A DNA stretch of 52,504 nucleotides, from contig NZ_JAWHTD010000030.1 of NCBI RefSeq assembly GCF_032586235.1, positions 1 to 52,504 on the forward strand. The letters are read 5' to 3'. Of the stretch, positions 33,892 to 41,872 are shown in pieces (the first letter of the stretch is position 1; the number at the start of each line of letters is the position of its first letter). The position numbers and the translations under genes are program-made. The stretch comes from Aestuariicoccus sp032586235 (GTDB lineage: Bacteria; Pseudomonadota; Alphaproteobacteria; Rhodobacterales; Rhodobacteraceae). The notes below the pieces were generated by a model. That model did no database searches and was not told where the DNA came from. It was given only the letters and a program-made list of their open reading frames with translations.

Positions 33892-35148
33892 TCAGGCAAA
33901 GCGCCCCGGTTGGTACGGGGTCATGTCGGTATTGGACGGGCGGTCCGTCATCATCTGCGCCAGCAGGCGGCCGGTCTTGGGACCGCCGGTCAGGCCGATG
34001 TGGTGATGCCCGAAGGCCGTGAAGACGCCGGTGTCGCGCACCTCGCCGATCAGCGGCAGGCTGTCGGTCGTGGCCGGGCGGTGGCCCATCCATTCGACTT
34101 CCTCGGTCGCGTCGAGCTGCGGGAAGGCGCGTTTCACATGACGGCGCAACAGGTCAAAAGGCGCGCGCGAGGGCGCGGCCTCCAGCCCGCCGAACTCGAC
34201 GATGCCGGCGCAGCGCAGCCCGTCGGCCATCGGCGTGGCCACGAACTTGCCTTCGCGCAGCATGAACGGCACCCGCGGCCCGCCGGTCGCGCCGCGAAAG
34301 ACGATGTGATAGCCGCGCTCGGTCTCCAGCGGCACCTTGAGGCCCAGCTTTTGCATCAGCGGTTTCGACCAGACGCCGGTGGCGATCACTGCGCGGTCGC
34401 ACTCCAGCGGCCCCTGATCGGTGACGACCTTTGAGATGCGCCCGCCCTCGATGGTCAGATCCCGCACCTCGGCGCGCAGGACGCGGCCGCCCATGGCCTC
34501 GAGATCCTGCGCCAGTGCTGCGACATAGCCGCCGGGGTCGAGCACGTGACCGTGGTCGTGCAGCACCGCGAGGCATCCGATATCGTCCCCAAGTGCGGGC
34601 TCGTAGTCGCGCGCCTCTTCGCCTTCCAGCACGTCCGGCACAAAGCCGTGCTCGACGCGGAAGGCCCAGGAATAGGCCTCGGCATCAAAGGCGGCGCGGT
34701 CAGGGTAAGCGTAGACGTAATCGCCTAGGCTAATGAAGCGGCGCGAGGACAGGCCGTCGGTCAGGGCGACGTGCTGTTCGGGGCTGTCGGTGACGATCGG
34801 CGCCAGACCGGCGGCGATGCGGCGGGTGTCGGCGTCGTTGGCATGGGACAGATAGCGCGCGAGCCACGGCAAGAGCCGCGGCAAGTAGGCCCATTTCAGA
34901 AACAGCGGATAATCGCGGTCGAAAAGCATCCCCGGCGCCTGCGTCACAAGCCCCGGCCCGGTGACGGGCAACATGCCGCAAGCGGCCAGCACGCCGCCGT
35001 TGCCAAAGCTTGTGCCCTCGCCCGGGCCGGCCTTGTCGACCAGCGTGACGTCGCAGCCGAACCGCCGCAGCCAGATCGCGGTCGACACGCCAACGATCCC
35101 CGCACCGATGACGACGACGTGATCCGATCTGTCCCTCTGCACGGTCAA
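33892..35148 (-). CDS. FAD-dependent D-amino-acid dehydrogenase-like oxidoreductase (DadA family)
   Basis: The protein has about 418 residues. An N-terminal Rossmann motif VVVIGAGIVGVSTAIWLRR binds FAD, followed by TSFGNGG, and the C-terminal DAO region (VEWMGHRPATTDSLPLIGEV, AFGHHHIGLTGGPKTGRLLA) matches DadA-type enzymes. These oxidise D-amino acids or related amines/imino acids to keto acids. The start is uncertain: TTG 35,148 or GTG 35,142, both after a G-rich ribosome site. It opens the eight-gene operon and is divergent from the MarR regulator, which probably controls it through the palindromes at 35,204-35,227. Confidence 0.85.
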   Translation of the reverse strand: MTVQRDRSDHVVVIGAGIVGVSTAIWLRRFGCDVTLVDKAGPGEGTSFGNGGVLAACGMLPVTGPGLVTQAPGMLFDRDYPLFLKWAYLPRLLPWLARYLSHANDADTRRIAAGLAPIVTDSPEQHVALTDGLSSRRFISLGDYVYAYPDRAAFDAEAYSWAFRVEHGFVPDVLEGEEARDYEPALGDDIGCLAVLHDHGHVLDPGGYVAALAQDLEAMGGRVLRAEVRDLTIEGGRISKVVTDQGPLECDRAVIATGVWSKPLMQKLGLKVPLETERGYHIVFRGATGGPRVPFMLREGKFVATPMADGLRCAGIVEFGGLEAAPSRAPFDLLRRHVKRAFPQLDATEEVEWMGHRPATTDSLPLIGEVRDTGVFTAFGHHHIGLTGGPKTGRLLAQMMTDRPSNTDMTPYQPGRFA

Positions 35149-35203
35149 TGCGGCCCCCCCGAGGCTGATTCGTCCCTTATCTTCGCGGCACGCGCCCCCA
35201 CAC

Positions 35204-35227
35204 GTCAACAATTTGTTGACAAATTGT
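35204..35227. promoter_or_regulatory. Two interleaved perfect palindromes (MarR operator candidate)
   Basis: GTCAACA-ATT-TGTTGAC (35,204-35,220) overlaps ACAATTTG-TTGA-CAAATTGT (35,208-35,227). Both are exact. They sit in the 100-bp gap between the divergent FAD-dehydrogenase operon and marR-racemase pair. TTGACA (35,216-35,221) and, on the other strand, TTGACG overlap them as possible -35 boxes. Overlap with both promoters fits reciprocal control. Confidence 0.75.
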
Positions 35228-35249
35228 CGGAATGGGGCAGGATTTGCAC

Positions 35250-35762
35250 ATGACACAGGATCTTGGACCCGTCGTATCCTCGGCGCATCTGGCCAGCGGC
35301 GCTTTCCCCGAAATCTCGGAATTCGAGTTCGGGCTGACGCTGGCCAACAACGCCTTTCAACGCTGGGTGGTGCGCGCCATGGCCACCGCTGGCTATCCGG
35401 GACTGACCGCGCTCGAGGTGCTGGTGCTGCATTCGGTGCATCACCGCAACCGGCCCAAAAGGCTGGCGGATCTGTGCCTCGTGCTCAATATCGAGGACAC
35501 GCATCTGGTGAATTACGCGATCAAGAAGCTGGCCAAGGCCGGGCTGGTCGAGGAAGGCCGCAGCGGCAAGGAAAAGACCGTTTCGGCCACCGCCGAAGGG
35601 GCAGCCGCCTGCACCCGCTACGCCGAGATCCGCGAATCGCTGCTGTTGCGCGCCATTGGCGAGCTGGGCTTCGAGCCCGAGCAGGTCAGCCGGCTGTCGA
35701 CGCTGCTGCGGTTGATGTCGGGGCAATACGACCAGGCGGCGCGCGCCGCGACCACCTATTGA
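35250..35762 (+). CDS. MarR-like winged-helix regulator
   Basis: The protein has 170 residues. The winged helix spans about 45-125 (PGLTALEVLVLHSVHHRN, RLADLCLVLNIEDTHLVNYA, IKKLAKAGLVEEGRSGKEK). ATG 35,250 has AGGA seven bases upstream and is preferred over the ATG at 35,232. It lies next to an interleaved palindrome and heads a bicistron with the racemase-like gene. A small acid or amine released by the pathway is the likely effector, by inference only. Confidence 0.85.
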   Translation: MTQDLGPVVSSAHLASGAFPEISEFEFGLTLANNAFQRWVVRAMATAGYPGLTALEVLVLHSVHHRNRPKRLADLCLVLNIEDTHLVNYAIKKLAKAGLVEEGRSGKEKTVSATAEGAAACTRYAEIRESLLLRAIGELGFEPEQVSRLSTLLRLMSGQYDQAARAATTY

Positions 35763-35773
35763 GCGGACGGGTT

Positions 35774-36463
35774 GTGGCTGAGGAACAGAGCGCGCGGCTG
35801 GGGATCCTGATGCTCGACACGGCCTTCCCGCGGCCCTTGGGCGATATCGGGCATCCTGAAAGCTTTGCCTTTCCCGTGGCTTATGCCCGGGTGCCGAAGG
35901 CCAGCGCGCGCGCGGCGCTGAGCCGGGAGGCCGGCGCGTTGCTGGCGCCCTTCGTGGCCGAGGGGCGCAGGCTGGTGGCGCAAGGCTGCACAGGGATCGG
36001 GACAAGCTGCGGCTTTCTTGGCCCGTTGCAGGCCGACCTCGCGCGCGAGCTGGGGGTGCCAGTTGCCGCCTCGGCGCTGTCGCTGGTGCCCGTGGTGGCG
36101 CGGATGCTGCCCGCCGGGCAGGTGCCCGGCATCGTGACCATCAGCGCAGAACATCTGACCGGGGCGCATCTGGCCGCCGCCGGGATCGCCGAGGCGCCGC
36201 CCATCGCGGGATGCGACCCCGCAGGCGTCTTTGCGCGCACCATCCTCGAGGACCGCGCCGACTGGGACGCGGCGCGCGCGCGAAGCGACGTGATCGACGC
36301 GGCGGAGCAGCTGGTCGCGGCGCATCCCCATGTGGGCGGCATCGTGCTGGAATGCACGAACATGGGGCCCTATGCCGCTGAGATCGCTTCGAAAACAGGG
36401 CGGCCGGTCTGGTCGGTGATCGACCTGCTGACCTGGTTTCACGCCGGTCTGGTTCGGTTCTAG
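35774..36463 (+). CDS. Asp/Glu/hydantoin racemase-superfamily protein
   Basis: The protein has about 229 residues. Two cysteines in the expected places, GIGTSCGFLGPLQ and VLECTNMGPYAAE, are the paired acid/base residues of cofactor-independent racemases. GILMLDTAFPRPLGDIGHP is the conserved opening. GTG 35,774 keeps that opening and lies 11 bp after marR. Superfamily members include aspartate, glutamate and hydantoin racemases and maleate isomerase, so the substrate is open. Context (D-amino-acid-type dehydrogenase and 5-oxoprolinase) favours an amino-acid or hydantoin-like substrate. Confidence 0.82.
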   Translation: MAEEQSARLGILMLDTAFPRPLGDIGHPESFAFPVAYARVPKASARAALSREAGALLAPFVAEGRRLVAQGCTGIGTSCGFLGPLQADLARELGVPVAASALSLVPVVARMLPAGQVPGIVTISAEHLTGAHLAAAGIAEAPPIAGCDPAGVFARTILEDRADWDAARARSDVIDAAEQLVAAHPHVGGIVLECTNMGPYAAEIASKTGRPVWSVIDLLTWFHAGLVRF

Positions 36464-36474
36464 CGCACCAAGAG

Positions 36475-36495
36475 GCCCCGGACCCGATCCGGGGC
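36475..36495. terminator. Bidirectional hairpin between convergent genes
   Basis: The 8-bp arms GCCCCGGA and TCCGGGGC enclose a 5-base loop. They lie between the 3' ends of the racemase-like gene (+) and the aminotransferase gene (-). No long T-run follows on either strand, so strength is uncertain. Confidence 0.55.
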
Positions 36496-36511
36496 TGTGA
36501 TGCGCGTCGTG

Positions 36512-37759
36512 TCAGGCGGCAAGAATGCGCTGCATCGCCGCCAGGAACGTCCGCACCTCGGCCATGGAATTGTAGTGGCAGAGCGACACGCGCACCGCAT
36601 CCGCCTGCCCCAGCGGGCCAAGGATATTGCCGGAGTAATGGTCGTTCTTGCGGATGTGCACCCGGATGCCCTCGTCGCGCAGGGCAGCGACCAGATCGGC
36701 GGACGCGCGGCCCTCGGCCCAGAAACAAACCAACCCTTCGCGCGCGGCATTGTCCACGCCGCCCACGATGTGCACCCCCGGCAACTCGTCCAGACCGGGC
36801 AGATTGCCGGTGCCATGCAGCATCGCGCTGACCAGCGCCGCCTCGTGGGCGTGGATCGCCGCCCCCGCCGCCTCGATCCGGGCGCGGCGGTCTTCGGCTT
36901 CGCTGAACTGCCTGCCCAGCCAGTCGAAATAGCCCACCACATCGGACATGGTGGCATAGCTGCCGGTGTCGCGGGTGCCCAGTTCCCAGGCATGTTCCGG
37001 CCCGCCCACCAGGTTGTCATGCGGCAGCGCGGTCAGCCGGTCCGAGGCCCAGGCCACGCCGTAGCCGTGCCGCGAGAACACCTTGTAGGGCGAGATGACA
37101 TAGCCGTCGATGCCATAACCCGCGATGTCGATCCGGCCGTGGCTGGCGTGCTGGATGCCGTCGACGATGATGATCGCGTCCGGGGCCTTGGCCCGGATCG
37201 CGGCGGCGATGCCGGCCACGTCCATCGCCATGCCGGTGACGGGCGAGGTGTGCAGGATCGTCGCCACGCGCACATCGGGCGTGACGTGTCGGGCATAGGC
37301 CTCGGCGGTGACCAGCCCGCGCGCGTCGTCATGCGGGACCTGGACATAGTCCATTCCCGCGACCGCCGCCCAGCGCGTGCAGGCGCTGCGCGAGGCGGGA
37401 TGTTCGACGGTCGACCCCAGCACCACCCCCGGCGCGCTGGCCAGGCAGGCGTCGGCAATCAGACGGAAGAGCAGCTCGGTGCCGCTTTCGCCGACAAAGA
37501 TCTGACCCTCGGGCGCGTTGAAGAAATCGCGCATGCCGGCGCGGGCCTGGTCGATGATCCCGACCAACGCCTGGGCGGCCGGGTTGTCGCGGCCCTGGTT
37601 GTCGGGGATTGCGGCGAATTTGGCCGAGGTCGCCACCACCGAATTCAACGTCAGCGCCCCGCCCGCGTTCTCGAAGAAGACGCGCGGCCCGGTGAAAGGG
37701 CAGCTTTCCACATGGGCGAAACGCGCGCGGATATGCTCCAGCAGATCGGGGGCGAACAT
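36512..37759 (-). CDS. Class V aminotransferase (cysteine-desulfurase-like)
   Basis: The protein has 415 residues. It has fold-type I PLP features: GESGTELLFRLIAD, EHPASRSACTRWA, Asp200 and His204 (IIIVDGIQHASHGRID) and the PLP lysine Lys226 (ISPYKVFSRHG). It opens with FFENAGGA, typical of the SufS/CsdA-like clade. The reaction could be desulfurase, lyase or aminotransferase chemistry. The conserved catalytic cysteine loop of true SufS is not evident. It is convergent with the racemase-like gene and upstream of none of the Fe-S assembly genes, so a role in the neighbouring amino-acid locus is possible. Confidence 0.82.
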   Translation of the reverse strand: MFAPDLLEHIRARFAHVESCPFTGPRVFFENAGGALTLNSVVATSAKFAAIPDNQGRDNPAAQALVGIIDQARAGMRDFFNAPEGQIFVGESGTELLFRLIADACLASAPGVVLGSTVEHPASRSACTRWAAVAGMDYVQVPHDDARGLVTAEAYARHVTPDVRVATILHTSPVTGMAMDVAGIAAAIRAKAPDAIIIVDGIQHASHGRIDIAGYGIDGYVISPYKVFSRHGYGVAWASDRLTALPHDNLVGGPEHAWELGTRDTGSYATMSDVVGYFDWLGRQFSEAEDRRARIEAAGAAIHAHEAALVSAMLHGTGNLPGLDELPGVHIVGGVDNAAREGLVCFWAEGRASADLVAALRDEGIRVHIRKNDHYSGNILGPLGQADAVRVSLCHYNSMAEVRTFLAAMQRILAA

Positions 37760-37783
37760 GGGCCGGGTCCTTTAAGTGCGGGG

Positions 37784-37975
37784 TCAGTGCGGTTTTTGCG
37801 GAGTGTCGAGGGCGCGCATCGCGGCGTCGGCGGCCTCTTCCATGTCCTCGGGATCGTCGGAGGGAATGGCATAGCCGCCGGTCATCCACTTCGCCAGATC
37901 GATGTCGGCGCAGCGTTTGGAACAGAAGGGGCGGTATTTCGGGTCGCCGTCGCGGGCGCAGATCGGGCAGCTCAT
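37784..37975 (-). CDS. yacG: DNA gyrase inhibitor YacG
   Basis: The protein has 63 residues. Four cysteines (3, 6, 18, 22) in CPICARDG and FCSKRCADIDLAKW make the YacG zinc finger. YacG binds gyrase B and limits its activity. The stop of rng overlaps its start (37,972-37,975). It ends the conserved infA-maf-rng-yacG group. Confidence 0.92.
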   Translation of the reverse strand: MSCPICARDGDPKYRPFCSKRCADIDLAKWMTGGYAIPSDDPEDMEEAADAAMRALDTPQKPH

Positions 37976-38991
37976 GTCAGGATCCTCCGGATCGGCACGC
38001 GGTCACGCTTGCGCTGAATCTCCAGCAGGCCGAGCTGGGTCCAGCCCGCGACGATGGTTTCGGTGGCGTCCTTTTTCAGCGCCGCGCGCAGGGTCTGCTC
38101 GATCTGGCGGCGGTCTTTTTTCGGGCAGGGGGCGGGATCGACGACGATCTGCCCGCCCAGGCCCCGCAGCCGCAGCTGACGCGGCAGATCGCGAAACGCG
38201 GCAAGATTGGCCTTGAGCCCCGCCGCGGGCGAGGTGTCGCCGCCTGTGTTGATATCGACCGCCACCAGCGCCGAGGTCGGTTCGATCACCATCGTACCGC
38301 TTGGTCCCAGCGGCACGGCGGCGCGGCGCAGCCCGTCGAGCATGCCATCGATGCCGTGGCGGGCGAAGCTGCCGGGCTCGGCGTCCACATCGGCCGGATC
38401 CGTCCATTCGCGCCAGGCCAGCGCATGGGGGCCGTCGCCTTCGACCAGCGTCTCGGCGGCGCCCTCGGTATCGGCCATGACCTGCCCGCAGAGCCCCGCC
38501 ATGGCGCGGATGTCGTCGGCAATGTCGTCCGGGTCTGCCCCGTCGCAGGAGGAGCGCAGGATCAGCCCGGCGTCGCCGGTCATCTCGGAATGGGCCACCT
38601 CAAGCAGCGCGTCGCGCAAATCGTCGTCCTTGATCCGGCGCGAGATGTTCAGCCCCGGCGCGCCGGGGGTCACGATGGCGTAGCGCGACTTGAAAAGGAT
38701 GCGGGTGGTGACCGGAATGGCCTTGCCCGGCTCGGCATAGCCGGTGACCTGCACCAGGATCGGCTGGCCCGGGGCCAGACCCTTGACCTGACGCAGAAAG
38801 GCCTTGCCGTCGGGAGTGGTCAGGAACATGCCGCCCTGGCCCTTTACGGGGCGGTCGGCGATGCCGCGGTAGATCGTGCCGGGGCGCGGCAGATCGGTGT
38901 CGATCAGCACGTCCTGAAGCACGCCGTCAACGACCAGCGCCGCCGCTTCGGCGCCGTTCAGATGATCCAATGCGATGGTCGAGCCCTTCAT
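37972..38991 (-). CDS. rng: Ribonuclease E/G family protein (short, RNase G-like)
   Basis: The protein has 339 residues, shorter than full RNase E/G. It keeps an S1-like N-terminal part (GTIYRGIADRPVKGQGGMF, VQVTGYAEPGKA), the 5'-sensor and catalytic DNase-I-like core with ALVAVDINTGGD (metal aspartate), and ends with LLEIQRKRDRVPI. A zinc-link CPxC motif of canonical RNase E is not clear. The start overlaps maf (ATGA). RNase G-type enzymes process rRNA and decay mRNA. Confidence 0.88.
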   Translation of the reverse strand: MKGSTIALDHLNGAEAAALVVDGVLQDVLIDTDLPRPGTIYRGIADRPVKGQGGMFLTTPDGKAFLRQVKGLAPGQPILVQVTGYAEPGKAIPVTTRILFKSRYAIVTPGAPGLNISRRIKDDDLRDALLEVAHSEMTGDAGLILRSSCDGADPDDIADDIRAMAGLCGQVMADTEGAAETLVEGDGPHALAWREWTDPADVDAEPGSFARHGIDGMLDGLRRAAVPLGPSGTMVIEPTSALVAVDINTGGDTSPAAGLKANLAAFRDLPRQLRLRGLGGQIVVDPAPCPKKDRRQIEQTLRAALKKDATETIVAGWTQLGLLEIQRKRDRVPIRRILT

Positions 38992-39584
38992 GCGGCGGGC
39001 TTGTAAAGCGGATAGCCGGCGGCGCAAAGCAGATTCGCCGTCTCGGCCAGCGGCAGACCCACCACCGCGGTATAAGAGCCGCTGATCCAGGGGATGAAGG
39101 CCCCCGCCATGCCCTGAATGCCGTAACCGCCCGCCTTGCCGCGCCAGTCCTCGCTGGCCAGATAGGCGTTGAGCTCTTCGTTGCCGAGCGGCTTCATCTT
39201 GACCGCGCTGACCACGTCGCGCTGCCAGAGCCTGTCGCCCCGCCGCACGGCGATGGCGGTGATCACCCGGTGGCGGCGGCCCGAAAGGCGGGTCAGGAAT
39301 TCCGCCGCCTCGCCCGCGTCGCGCGGTTTGCCCAGGATGCGGCGGCCCATGGCGACGGTGGTGTCGGCGGACAGCACGATTTCATCGGGCCCTGCCGTCA
39401 CGGCCAAAGCCTTTTCCCGGGCCAGCCGCGCGCAATAGAGCCGCGGCAATTCGTTTTTCAGGGGGTCTTCGTCGATGTCGGGCGGACGCACGTCATCGGC
39501 CGTGATACCAAGCTGCGCCAGCAGTTCGGCACGGCGCGGGCTGCCCGATCCGAGGATCAGGCGCGGGCGGTCGGGGCCGGCCAC
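38988..39584 (-). CDS. maf: Maf-family nucleoside-triphosphate pyrophosphatase
   Basis: The protein has 198 residues. LILGSGSPRRAELLAQLG is the diagnostic N-terminal motif, followed by ADTTVAMGRRILGKP and the catalytic region GYGIQGMAGAFIPWISGSY. Maf proteins hydrolyse modified or normal NTPs. The start is GTG 39,584, one base after the infA stop. Confidence 0.94.
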   Translation of the reverse strand: MAGPDRPRLILGSGSPRRAELLAQLGITADDVRPPDIDEDPLKNELPRLYCARLAREKALAVTAGPDEIVLSADTTVAMGRRILGKPRDAGEAAEFLTRLSGRRHRVITAIAVRRGDRLWQRDVVSAVKMKPLGNEELNAYLASEDWRGKAGGYGIQGMAGAFIPWISGSYTAVVGLPLAETANLLCAAGYPLYKPAA

Positions 39585-39585
39585 C

Positions 39586-39804
39586 TCACTTGAAGCGATA
39601 GTTGATCCGACCCTTCGTCAGGTCGTACGGCGTCATTTCCACCTGAACCTTGTCGCCAGCCAGAACGCGGATGCGGTTCTTGCGCATCTTGCCTGCCGTG
39701 TGTGCGATGATCTCATGGCCATTCTCAAGCTCGACCCGAAACGTCGCATTGGGCAGGAGTTCCTTCACGACACCGGGAAATTCGAGCGTATCTTCCTTGG
39801 CCAT
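39586..39804 (-). CDS. infA: Translation initiation factor IF-1
   Basis: The protein has 72 residues, the normal length, with an S1/OB fold: EDTLEFPGVVKELLPNATF, ELENGHEIIAHTAGKMRKNR, ending DLTKGRINYRFK. IF-1 binds the ribosomal A site during initiation. GGAGAGACC precedes the ATG. It heads infA-maf-rng-yacG. Confidence 0.98.
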   Translation of the reverse strand: MAKEDTLEFPGVVKELLPNATFRVELENGHEIIAHTAGKMRKNRIRVLAGDKVQVEMTPYDLTKGRINYRFK

Positions 39805-39887
39805 GGTCTCTCCTTCGTCAAAAGCCCTGCCAGGATGCAGGACGCGCAAGCATATGGGGCCATTTTCGCCATTTTTCAAGGGCCAAA

Positions 39888-40772
39888 TCAGCGCAGCATC
39901 TCGGTGCGGATGGCGCCGATGCGGTCGGTCTGCTCGGTCCAGTGGCTGCGGTTGAGAACGACGCCGTCGCGGCGGACATGGGCGATCCTTGCCGGATCGA
40001 CATCGGCATAGGTCCAGCCGGGCCGGTTCAGAACGCCCTCGGCCAGGATGCCGGTGGGCGGAAAGCCGATGTCGGGCGGGCCGAAGACGCCGCCCATCCC
40101 GGTGTTCTGATCCACCGCCTCGGACCAGTCGCAGGGCCCCACGGTCGAGGCCATGACCGTAACGCATTGATTTTCAAGCGCCCGGGCCATGGCGCCGATG
40201 CGCACGCGGCTGTAGCCGGTCAGCGCCTCGGTGCAGGAGGGGACAAGGATGATATCCGCTTGGGCCAGCGCGCGGCCCAACAGCGGGAATTCGGAATCAT
40301 AGCAGATCAGGATGCCGATCCGGCCCAGCGACGTGTCGAAGATCTGCAGCGGGCCGCCGGGGACAACATGCCAGGTTTCGCGCTCGAACCGGGTCATGAT
40401 CTGCTTGTCCTGAATTCCGCATGCGCCCGTCGGCGTGAAGAGCCGCGCGCGGTTGACCGGGCGCGGGCCGAGCGCGTCGTCGAAGACCGGGCCAGAGGCG
40501 GCGAGGATGTGCACACCGTGGCGCGTGGCCAGATCGGAATGCAGCGCGTCGGCCTCGTCGATGCGCGCGCTGACGGCGTGGAGCGAGCCTTCGAGGTCGA
40601 GCGCCACGTCGCGCCCCGCAAGTGTGGCCAGCTCCATCGCGCCGTATTCGGGGAAGACCAGCAGCTCGGCCCCCTGCCCCGCCGCCTCGCCGACCCAGCG
40701 GCCGAGCTTGTCGGCATAGGCCTGCCAATTGTCGAGAAAGTCCATTGCGTAGGCGGCGGTTGCGATTTTCAT
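39888..40772 (-). CDS. Carbon-nitrogen hydrolase (nitrilase superfamily)
   Basis: The protein has 294 residues with the Glu-Lys-Cys triad: Glu42 (LLVFPEYGAMEL), Lys123 (QDKQIMTRFE) and Cys157 (IGILICYDSEFP). Such enzymes hydrolyse amides, carbamoyl amides or nitriles. The substrate is unknown. It stands between infA and the GNAT operon, i.e. inside the conserved housekeeping block, and may be lineage-specific there. Confidence 0.92.
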   Translation of the reverse strand: MKIATAAYAMDFLDNWQAYADKLGRWVGEAAGQGAELLVFPEYGAMELATLAGRDVALDLEGSLHAVSARIDEADALHSDLATRHGVHILAASGPVFDDALGPRPVNRARLFTPTGACGIQDKQIMTRFERETWHVVPGGPLQIFDTSLGRIGILICYDSEFPLLGRALAQADIILVPSCTEALTGYSRVRIGAMARALENQCVTVMASTVGPCDWSEAVDQNTGMGGVFGPPDIGFPPTGILAEGVLNRPGWTYADVDPARIAHVRRDGVVLNRSHWTEQTDRIGAIRTEMLR

Positions 40773-40799
40773 GGGTCAGGTCCTGTGGCGGATGTCGGA

Positions 40800-40849
40800 G
40801 TGGGCGCCAGCCCCCACACGCGGGTTCAAGTGGGGGCCAGCCCCCACAC
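40800..40849. repeat. Two copies of a 20-bp GC-rich intergenic repeat
   Basis: GTGGGCGCCAGCCCCCACAC (40,800-40,819) and GTGGGGGCCAGCCCCCACAC (40,830-40,849) differ by one base. Each is itself a near-palindrome. The second is followed by CCCCCGGGATATTTATGGAT, a sequence I recall between genes in many Rhodobacteraceae genomes. A dispersed intergenic element or transcript-end structure is likely. Confidence 0.65.
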
Positions 40850-40892
40850 CCCCGGGATATTTATGGATCAATGAAGACGGAGGCGGTTTTTC

Positions 40893-41474
40893 TTAGAGGC
40901 GGCGTGTCCAGAATTGAAGATCGTGGTCGGTCTCGGTGGGTTGGTCGCGGTCTTTCCAGCGAAAGCGCGCGGTGACGCCCGGCAGAGGGGCATAGCCGCG
41001 TTTTTGCCAGAACGGGTCGAGCGGGGCGTATCCGGCGGGACGCAAGGGGTGGTCGTCGGGGCGGATGACGGCGCAGAAGGCGCTGTACCGTCGGCCCAGC
41101 GCGCGGGCGTGGGTTTCGCGCAGGTCGAAGAAACGGTGACCGATGCCCCGGCCGCGATAGTCGGGCAGAAGCACGGATTCCGCGCAGTAGAAGATGTCGT
41201 TCAGCGCAAGATCCGTCGTGGCGAAGGCGCTGGCGAAATCGTCGGCGTGATCCTCCATCGGGGTGCCGGTCGCTGCCCCGACGAGGCGTGCGCCGTCGAA
41301 GGCGCCGACCAGCACCGCATCGGCGCTGTCGCGATAGGTTTGCAGATAGCGGCGTTCGTAGTCCAGATCGCCGTCGTAGAGATAAGGCCAGTCGGCGAAG
41401 ACCGTGAGCCGCAGCCGCGCCACATCGTCCAGGGCGGCGTCGAGGGCCGGGCCAGTCAGCACGTCGACCCGCAT
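40893..41474 (-). CDS. GNAT-family N-acetyltransferase
   Basis: The protein has 193 residues. The acetyl-CoA loop is visible as LPDYRGRGIGHRFFD, preceded by the strand FYCAESVLL and followed by FCAVIRPDDHPLRPAGY. The start overlaps the stop of the SnoaL-like gene (position 41,474-41,476). The acceptor is unknown. It is the last gene of a four-gene run: UPF0262, phosphatase, SnoaL-like, GNAT. Confidence 0.88.
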   Translation of the reverse strand: MRVDVLTGPALDAALDDVARLRLTVFADWPYLYDGDLDYERRYLQTYRDSADAVLVGAFDGARLVGAATGTPMEDHADDFASAFATTDLALNDIFYCAESVLLPDYRGRGIGHRFFDLRETHARALGRRYSAFCAVIRPDDHPLRPAGYAPLDPFWQKRGYAPLPGVTARFRWKDRDQPTETDHDLQFWTRRL

Positions 41475-41872
41475 CAGCGCACCTGCCGGATCCAGTCGGC
41501 GAGGTTGTAATAGGTCACCACGCGAGTGATCTTGCCGCCGTCGACGGAAAAGAACGACCCGGCCGGCAGGCGGTAGCTCTGGCCGCGCGCTTCGGGCAGG
41601 CCCTCGTCGGTGGAAAGGTAGGCGCCGTTGACCATGTATTCCGCCGCGGCGCGGGCGCCGTCTTCGGCCTCGAAGAGCACCAGCTCGGTCAGCGTCTCGT
41701 CATAGCAGCGGTCCATGTGGTCGCAGAATTCGGCGAAGGCGGCCTTGCCCAGCCGCACCCGGCCTTCGTTGACGTGATGGGCCACGTCCTCGGACAGGCA
41801 GTCGAGCATCCCCGCCCGGTCCTTGCGGTTGAAAGCGTCGAAATAGCGCGCGATGAGCGATCCGGTGGTCAT
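41474..41872 (-). CDS. SnoaL-like / ketosteroid-isomerase-like protein
   Basis: The protein has 132 residues with an NTF2 fold: SLIARYFDAFNRKDRAGMLD, LSEDVAHHVNEG, CDHMDRCYDETLTELVLF, and GSFFSVDGGKITRVVTYYN near the end. ATG 41,872 overlaps the upstream stop (ATGA) and is preferred over the frame opening at 41,887. The role is unknown. Tight coupling to the GNAT and phosphatase genes suggests co-expression. Confidence 0.85.
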   Translation of the reverse strand: MTTGSLIARYFDAFNRKDRAGMLDCLSEDVAHHVNEGRVRLGKAAFAEFCDHMDRCYDETLTELVLFEAEDGARAAAEYMVNGAYLSTDEGLPEARGQSYRLPAGSFFSVDGGKITRVVTYYNLADWIRQVR

